Positions 29,401 through 32,391 of a stretch of 32,391 nucleotides of DNA are shown one piece after another. Position 1 is the first letter of the stretch. Every line of letters starts with the position of its first letter. The DNA is from a virus. The stretch covers positions 1-32,391 of the IMG/VR virus record IMGVR_UViG_3300025151_000167. The stretch is one strand, 5' to 3'. The position numbers were made by a program, and so were the translations under genes. The notes under the pieces were generated by a model, which saw only the letters and a list, made by a program, of their open reading frames with translations, made no database searches and was not told where the DNA came from.

Positions 29401-32391
29401 ATGCTCATCCTGCCTATCAAAGAATATACGACTTACATACTGCTTGTAAAAGTTCTAGTTATTCTCCTTTTGACAGTGACTTAATTGGTACGATAGAAGC
29501 AAGTAGGCTAGGATTAGATTCGGAGGATGTGACCGCTAAAGGTTTCACTAGAGACCCATTGTTATGGTTCTCAGCAGCGAGTGCAGCGTATGGCCCAAGT
29601 GATATACACGGCGGCGCATTTACTCTACTTACCGAAACCAAACTAAAGTATGAAGGATACGGTATAGCAGCCAGCGTAGGTACTAATGCAGGTGACATAA
29701 ACGCAGCAGGAGGACATACACTTGTTCTCGAAGCAGCGGCTACATACACTATGAACAATCACTTCCCTGACCCACTGGAAGTGGGCGCTTATCAGATTAT
29801 CATTCAGCCGAATGTGTTTAAACAACAGTTACAAGGGTTCCATCAAAACCATAGTGACGCTGTAAAGGCACCTAGTGAATCTGGTGCCAAGGTAACTGAA
29901 CTAACAGGTCAACAAGTCAACACCGTCATTGCTATAGAAAAGAATGTCAGTAGTAGAGGTGCTTATGCGCTTATCTTAGCCGAGGCTATGATGGCTGATG
30001 TAAGAGGGTGTGAAGTAATACTCAACGAAGTCATATTGGATATCGACCCTGACCCCGGCAGCCAGTTTGCTTCTCTTCCACCTTTGGCACTTTACAACCC
30101 ACTCGGCGTACAAGAATCTACCAGCCCTTCCTTTACTAGAAGAAGCCTACCTTACAGGCCGGGTATGTTTGTAAGTTCTACTCCGGGTAGAACCTTGACC
30201 ATACCATGGTGGAGTATACTGCACAAAGACGGTGCGACTGCTAGTGGTGCGAGCAAATTCAAACACCTTGAGTGGTATAAACCTGATAATTATTACGAGT
30301 TGTGTAGAGCAGGTTACGGTGCTGTTGGCGCTCAGATTACTTTGGCTGGATACCCTACATCTTTCCTTGACATATACGAGCCACACAAGAGAGTCAGAAG
30401 TTTAAACCCTCACTGCGTAGTGATATCTGCGACACAAGGCTCCAGTGAAATTGTAGTTGACAACGCTGACTTGTTCCCGATTTATCCTTATTACGGAGAG
30501 GTATTAGAATATACAAAAGACGGCAAAAGATATACCGCTTCTTACACAGATGTTAGAGGTACACTTGCTACAGGAAGTCTAGGTCAAACAATTGCATTTG
30601 ATGGCGTTACTCAAATAACTACTGGGTTTTGGACAAACATAGCAGCAAATACCATATTGAAGTTAAGTAGACCTTACGATAATGATATTTCTGATGCGCT
30701 TTATTTAGATTCAGAAACAAGCCTACTGACTAGAAACTTACCTCAATTGGCTAACGGTAGCAGAGATACTAACTCTTTACACCCTGCTGACGCTTTCCTT
30801 TGTATGTGGCACCCTAATCTAGGTAGACCATTTACTTGGTACAGTGACGACTCCTCTAGGCCTATTTATACCAAAGCAGGTACGAATGATACACCTGTAG
30901 ACCAAAAACCGTACAACCATGTACCGGAATATTTTGAGACTATACATTATCATGATTTCAATTATGTTGCCAGCAAGGGTCCGTTTGCGCTCGGTATGAA
31001 GTGGCCTGCACCACCTCGTGACCACGATAATGATAGCGGCACCACTCTAAGTCATGACGGTACGGTTTACACCGCCTCAGAGATAGATGCACTTGCTGAC
31101 GGCTCTGGTACTTTAAATCACCAAGGAGGTACAGTAGGTTCAAACAAATACAATTTCTTTGGGTTCTGGCCGGGCGGAAGTCACGGTGCAGGTGCTGTTA
31201 GTAGGCTTGAATCATATGGACATTCACTAATGGGTTGGGGTAGTGATACTTTTGGCATGGACTGTGAGACATATCAAGACTCAACTGGAGTCGCCACGCT
31301 ATCTTTGCCCAATGATAGAAACAGATGTTTCGGTTATAGAATGGCAGTTAGGCAATTGTACAACAGACCAAGGTGGTCTCCTTACATTCGTGGTTGGTTA
31401 GAAGTAGCCGATTCAAACGCTATGCTTGGATACTACAACGGACCGCTAATCCAGCAAGATTCTAAAACGAATGGTTGGGACTATGTAGGTAGTGTCAGTG
31501 GTCAAGTAGATGTCGATTTCGATGCACTGTATGTAGGTATACTTGAGAGAATAACGCAAGTTTCTAGTCTACTTGGACAAGACCAACTTGGTCGTCAGGT
31601 CAGATACAGTGACGGTAGAAGAATGACAGGACCGTTTGGTTGCCCGGTTAGGACTGCAAGAAATGCATCTACTGTAACTCGTTTCTTCCCTAATGATGAA
31701 GAAGGGCAAGGCATCGAAGAGTTGTCACAAGTCCACAGACATTACATGGTCGACTGGTGGGGCAACACTCGTGGTGAAGATGTCAGGCGTTTCCCTGTAA
31801 GAGGATTCGGGCTACGACCTTCTTGGGACCCAGAAGACGCTTACAAAGATACGAATGTCACTCACAGACCCGCTGCAAATGGTTTGTTTGGTGGCGACGG
31901 TAATGACAGACAAAGTGGTAATGCGAACACAGTCAATAACGACGGCACCAACATGGGAACCGTTGACTGGTTTAATCCAGCAAGTATGCTGAGAGTCGGT
32001 GACCGAGGAGACGGTAGAGGCTGTAGATGGCCTACAGTCTTCAACGAAAGTCTACTTATGGCTGTCAGCGAAAACCATGACGCTACTGGACTTGTACTAT
32101 CAAGTAACACAGCCGAACCTGTCTATGGACAAGGTTTGGTTAGACCAAGCAACGAGACTTTGCAGGCTGGCGAAATCGAAAGAGGCATCAGCGATAGAGT
32201 AGACCTAGATTCTGATGACGGGCTGCTCAAGCCTAGCGCACATGTTGGTGAGGCTATCGAAACTGTCAACGCAGATACTAGAGGTGCTGAGCCTGTATCA
32301 AGAGATGATGTCAGATTGGGGCTGGATGTAGACACTATCGCAGAACTAAACGACGGTGTAAGTAGAGAATACATTGTCATGTCAACAGAAG
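17427..32391 (+). CDS. Giant tail/adhesion protein, at least 4,988 residues, 3' partial
   Basis: The ATG is one base after the previous stop, with GGTG six bases upstream. I read the frame codon by codon to the right edge without meeting a stop. The N-terminal about 245 residues look LamG-like (YGLKFNGISDSVLVPT, SSFTLETWFIPDSGG, LGLWRFEEP). The rest is rich in Gly, Asn, Ser, Thr, Tyr, Trp and His, with beta patterns, few Cys and no membrane segment. One recurring unit seen in other tail genes lies at residues about 885-930. A D-A-x-(I/L)-F-P-I motif recurs at residues 1324-1334, 1490-1500 and 4342-4352. Position after the baseplate genes suggests a tail-tip, fibre or receptor-binding component. 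Proteolytic processing is possible but not shown. Confidence 0.75.
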   Translation, partial: MSLLIDAGYGLKFNGISDSVLVPTNNTNLHGAQTKERKRLPTSMSSFTLETWFIPDSGGTIFEQDNVMRLTVGSPSSSAPAFFEVRLRNKNNGKDNVFTLSSAKAVNKANGLLAYWDGILFPTNNSTINSANLGSDVDTNDVTAFSEGSRELLNVTVTFDRRILSMHVNGDLLVEQVLEEEHELVPQQSQMFLGGRGGDFRGTLETIHLSASALPSGRQQFAPIKGDNTLGLWRFEEPINPIAMRVVTPSLSASTATTSTITVSTTVAKDLIEELTGERREVFTNFQLAPWSAGKYSYKVYTATSSNNRELEKVPFNLIINPLGYDKKTGKPTNKAPERVRLLSIDPATGQIKVSSIHLDFSANPTTGQRGLLMAHDAGEFVVVIGDCIVDGGNGNVFQPQGSGTQFSQRQGQVIIDESDFENHGIMFSMSMAVDSHEYNQFSASTTNMGTDFLIGHTGRHILNHVKSHPFMGLLPPPESHNVEKKLDAGSDVVNATFMPQFGNIKDVVPVNSIISSFDTHGTIPVNDLVYSSVVSTFVENGMSDIDDTKRGLLAIGGPQFNTEPFLLKSISSTDAKSDIKALIPSNEDRIATLVLPELETYNYAPFVQIHYNAIDRTGEHFDVGATSRLTANISTATLTLQSVKSFGVDGAVIPASRISIDGETPFTSYTNQTATIDYSTKTIVFSSTPNNSAFNTAAVNNAIVKLSDNFPKLLINKILPDVSTIVTGTTSILDLIRTSANTKPLTLVSPGGVMTFKTPNLFPFDDGQLEGDDSEGLVGEGQLDLSLCPTNYLPSVATDAPQTTPKGIGLAQSELSNRSSVFHKVLVRNHFVKSSDYDELANVKLRKTTNGTRQRLGLTFSADYAASTSTAMNVTGGTVNDTIAVDDVIYKANGKQLGTVTAVTSSSITIGAGTSDAVVNKDELFLEPQAAGRGSTNQSTVVHEYFDIIEHKSRNNVTSLVIQPTDRSRFAQLSKMIKDTEMRNHISIEHLMSRARVLSFGDDSDGNTVLRAHGLISDIASSTVSVKGSASPDSHIVKEIMPGAPVVTMTLGGGGQGAVNTKETWDPAPLSRLAWNTRRDCQAKVNATISIGTKRQISVLPLNNNADDLQSWGTYCFPATGRVYLELSGNQGEQKQFASAEYTSKTGTLFSFSNSTGLVGSGTFVLADGSEADSFNAWVTATGIDETSVLHVDDKFSEESMCNDGTTINDRLFQSLDTVQHDYQLGSQYASTRALVEIPLFEEFFFDNPDKGIFPGPDNSMKLHIDATHTAHSWNPNPVGRRADAISPQDPEIFGPFSYTIQRGTHRSGTKVTRPYDSTNYRVYVEDANIFPIPTAPPTEVANLGGQARYRRAFLPNGEWFTYSARNTSDHYLTVVDSGDDHAFSENFLRDIRVGAHITPAPGYQDMNYNSIADNPSLISAGYERRRSFYYDRSNVTTQGGNADYGLKQYVSAIELRAGPSTNPHLPKIISKRPRAKAVLVTGSPATSIKLDDASLFPIKSPDSDYNFRVAWVDSSGNVKRGFYNNRSGNTLTITSPDTGFTPSAGDEIYVEDLYATSASTWPKVKETFLNRAWAHPYCPGGLRQGDTIWMNMHYTNPHAVEGLFCKSRGTLNEAEVWKGFNGGVGEVDANPRDSIPLENFLIGNSCIETAQNLVQHINKTIELNYSEVVGTSITAPVVAYLDPYQCTDGFVRILLYDVGHDREFIAFQDLHMQVQSSPAAARISEEDANKTGVVKNTVTDSGTQLDVAAGFLSQNKRMNTTTKSDFIESSYAHASDWNESYSGAISEHNVGGLADIVKDSYSSRTTPSVASADEALIQHQVIDDTSRESSTFFDTPDGTRVIPAFLAMKGIRNSVLDLTSHTEARLQYLDQWTDMDFVRRLTLDLGEVALKDGVTNIESAAREVVRLINQAGARNGKTHARRPNDQFLGDSSKFDLSSPGPKSNAYSTNIDPAATHLHADFAATASTHDPAPFWDPSKAFSSHDRGTHMGYVRAHLGRVVLDSEDNPGFSIVIHSTIPGAAGRNFCTWLDSSKAQSPYRPQFLIGHGGRFRNYWCQPDEMTGENMHPAPMPINRFGRPFAPITTLKEHLPPENPSDPFLNNLNFGPDRTDSAGALVSANTEVVSGRNSNTLLNESFETKSPASTLVDGLRIGTRAKARINFGGLTQAGVPGWAPDVSKWGFDNDGTQNHFLSKYGNPSNVSDAMTVNTDGSNDGYIPKADMKKENIGNNPLYGFRFVDHRGDNHTIRMVYRQFGQSFANDNTYLPPTLDEEVIIHFDDRDVGQGGFTIGRHMVGTGEVCGEKTGGSTLSKLKGNLWNNYPAPIVGVKVATTYSSGTMAVVLDAPYDTSAPAVMQTHPDILGYLGFPESGMFQLSTQSGVQGLNFYYTSRTHNDYSGTHKFFGVIGGSSSHTNGDWFMSPRLNFTSLLTDEVIAAAVEYAINMPDSGLEGLDVTSFDCTNMFAPDGQTLGEWGVSPTAIRIHTRADRKVALSKLFEATRSKDWGLLEGASTDAVVSSKHTGGLSTGEIDAGTRLDIGYIPSTVLHITTKYRGSNANTATPILVDSQNNMVDITTWQRNLRGENFTDVAGDHIIPRVDAPCLEIHNITSTEVHAASNESWALFGKLACDDTNSWGQPFLIWYSTTDWAEVRSKPGTSSVTHVNIIAKSANFSPNNHDVIFKSYSSDGYSKEIDGVRRAGSKKASPFLYFRGGRDSPDHWVPLYFGGGFSGAVVDINDGTQNDYSEFYTHPYSSGPTGSAGMQNIGEVAGSYALLDTNAMLAMFPGTPYLDQHRGQNNPPFFNQDALLTFDMTKTANNKVTGIDYTDGTNTVNANIPSPIVLRFAHPHARYSATGDTTDHTTYMVFGPGQAFPHNTAAHEPQGSRIVTLGNGYSAVPIHFNSDATKDTFLPNQLANGDITEHSGFNRGSAEAHLPMTTFFQKNNETGFNYVMNWQPTKGFPSEDASATKNYNQVNTKAFYYDGSVATTANLPKHYHPFNHVPVAFAGGAANTIGGSNFLQTRKSAAVWHMDGGYHPGGHFLDNHVSKNPAHPLGVRLDTGSGAAHNVSAFRPCGLLAQAYLAYYGGTPTNQVVNENIVIVDATRVQNAEELATIISASINTFPGKDPLKAMGGTFMPSMQNAHKQDRYGWVKAPSISAYNQEEDGAAAANIVLGGSLTNLPQYGWIRLSDGTNSYYAPYVATSYSAPNLTLTLGKSPDGGSTNFINPHDSSELTALAGGTTYEAYVWTKAGTHRHNNDAANTSRDHMCQVHFSGFVDAVDRTRPVGAVGWHGERYSYFNSLDLGSNTYAAGLGAWHPFLGFNPYGAAETCLTGSAPVTVTGETAANTFTSDYCVTGLASRHLIVISHESELPLIAKADRNGTTCTGDLLIANQTDRHDGVGTIAWDTTKIHNKDRYVGPATAGPHVEVQIHSSQFVPVVAGDYPAGNALPADNKWHRAFQSGDMVRANACRYPTGDLFWDESLLPSNTLSEYAGTYATECVGITGQDHYLDSAANQGHTGLFGYYNKRSAARNFLPEHVVWKRMDGGSLTMPAVNARGLGMIPWVKRKDSSATDYKLVGEKILGNVRFSFETTNTAMFPIIQAQELGHPQLAEQHPLEVRNALLIPNEHLQFDSVQVVDDTGQEHRIEGGSPFGTVIMDFRHISDREIEGLAPALAGAGVNPNLKIRLPNPDEVPGNIVIRSGFDRIQAYQNETIGSGGLQHPAQNITQIRQMFDHEYAGPRLWPTWENNGWEHLSQDSDDISLAQANSRLKFPASNKEGWHDHTDNSPLKSSFEPHDRSLYFHVTRMGTTMTHRYDLDEKEYRGISGTDLQVNLTPEASVWLDTSQLSGGRYFLRVYNPATDKGVIASYTGTGSKKFTGVVYSPEFEQFITDNDDGTDNLRVVPSYYVPAGTTRMFAARRLRDHSEYSGASPDMKKIDWHGMYSNMETSTGSFSATSVPTQYITAPKMTPMPIPRMGHHYVTPSMALMPGHYAHPAYQRIYDLHTACKSSSYSPFDSDLIGTIEASRLGLDSEDVTAKGFTRDPLLWFSAASAAYGPSDIHGGAFTLLTETKLKYEGYGIAASVGTNAGDINAAGGHTLVLEAAATYTMNNHFPDPLEVGAYQIIIQPNVFKQQLQGFHQNHSDAVKAPSESGAKVTELTGQQVNTVIAIEKNVSSRGAYALILAEAMMADVRGCEVILNEVILDIDPDPGSQFASLPPLALYNPLGVQESTSPSFTRRSLPYRPGMFVSSTPGRTLTIPWWSILHKDGATASGASKFKHLEWYKPDNYYELCRAGYGAVGAQITLAGYPTSFLDIYEPHKRVRSLNPHCVVISATQGSSEIVVDNADLFPIYPYYGEVLEYTKDGKRYTASYTDVRGTLATGSLGQTIAFDGVTQITTGFWTNIAANTILKLSRPYDNDISDALYLDSETSLLTRNLPQLANGSRDTNSLHPADAFLCMWHPNLGRPFTWYSDDSSRPIYTKAGTNDTPVDQKPYNHVPEYFETIHYHDFNYVASKGPFALGMKWPAPPRDHDNDSGTTLSHDGTVYTASEIDALADGSGTLNHQGGTVGSNKYNFFGFWPGGSHGAGAVSRLESYGHSLMGWGSDTFGMDCETYQDSTGVATLSLPNDRNRCFGYRMAVRQLYNRPRWSPYIRGWLEVADSNAMLGYYNGPLIQQDSKTNGWDYVGSVSGQVDVDFDALYVGILERITQVSSLLGQDQLGRQVRYSDGRRMTGPFGCPVRTARNASTVTRFFPNDEEGQGIEELSQVHRHYMVDWWGNTRGEDVRRFPVRGFGLRPSWDPEDAYKDTNVTHRPAANGLFGGDGNDRQSGNANTVNNDGTNMGTVDWFNPASMLRVGDRGDGRGCRWPTVFNESLLMAVSENHDATGLVLSSNTAEPVYGQGLVRPSNETLQAGEIERGISDRVDLDSDDGLLKPSAHVGEAIETVNADTRGAEPVSRDDVRLGLDVDTIAELNDGVSREYIVMSTE
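21396..21428 (+). other. DANIFPI motif, copy 1 in the giant protein
   Basis: Encodes VYVEDANIFPI. It is the first of three similar short segments inside the giant frame and is preceded by RPYD. Confidence 0.5.
21894..21926 (+). other. DASLFPI motif, copy 2 in the giant protein
   Basis: Encodes IKLDDASLFPI, followed by a beta unit ending GDEIYVEDLY. It is similar to copies 1 and 3. Confidence 0.5.
30450..30482 (+). other. DADLFPI motif, copy 3 in the giant protein
   Basis: Encodes IVVDNADLFPI, about 2,850 residues after copy 2. It is again close to an RPYD (30669-30680). Confidence 0.5.

Noticed and set aside
1-32391. tRNA genes, CRISPR arrays, insertion sequences, strong intrinsic terminators
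   Set aside because: No cloverleaf, regularly spaced repeats, transposase or terminal inverted repeats, or hairpin plus T-run between genes was seen. The intergenic spacers are too short for most of these.

Overview
This 32.4 kb window is the head-and-tail structural block of a tailed double-stranded DNA virus (Caudoviricetes-type, HK97-fold capsid). All genes lie on the + strand, mostly abutting or overlapping by 1-4 bases. Several features point to an archaeal host. Start codons are often TTG or GTG. Ribosome-binding sites are of the GGTGA / TAAGGAGATGA kind. Gene content and protein style fit viruses of uncultured marine Euryarchaeota (magrovirus-like). The host assignment is an inference: no replication gene is in the window to test it.

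Layout. Positions 3-2930 hold the 3' part of a large head-region protein. It carries a DNA-ligase-like domain whose catalytic lysine and other active-site residues appear to be lost. Positions 2962-4359 encode a prohead protease fused to a scaffold-like C-terminus, with a strong internal ribosome-binding site that could give a separate scaffold protein. The major capsid protein (4397-5530) and a probable decoration protein (5570-6010) follow, and both are preceded by nearly identical leaders. Next come a HeH/SAP-domain protein, a beta-rich virion protein, a 57-residue TTG-start protein and a small zinc-ribbon protein. Then come an enlarged head-tail adaptor (7566-9176), a tail-terminator-like protein (9176-9649) and a very large putative tail-tube protein (9646-11703).

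The tail-assembly section has three small genes (11713-12459) in the position of tail-assembly chaperones. After them comes a 136-residue protein that looks like a miniature tape measure. Two paralogous distal-tail/baseplate proteins follow (12866-15400 and 15410-17425), the first with an inserted LamG-type lectin domain. From 17427 to the right edge runs one uninterrupted reading frame of at least 4,988 codons, probably a giant tail or adhesion protein with its own N-terminal LamG-like domain.

Together the genes would build the capsid, the connector and a tail with a large, apparently glycan-binding tip. The most notable points are the pseudo-ligase in the head module, the giant open frame, the very short tape-measure candidate beside oversized tail proteins, and the apparent absence of four tetranucleotide palindromes (GATC, AGCT, ACGT, CGCG) from the whole window. 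There are no RNA genes, CRISPR arrays or insertion sequences that I can support, and no gene-free stretch over 300 bases.
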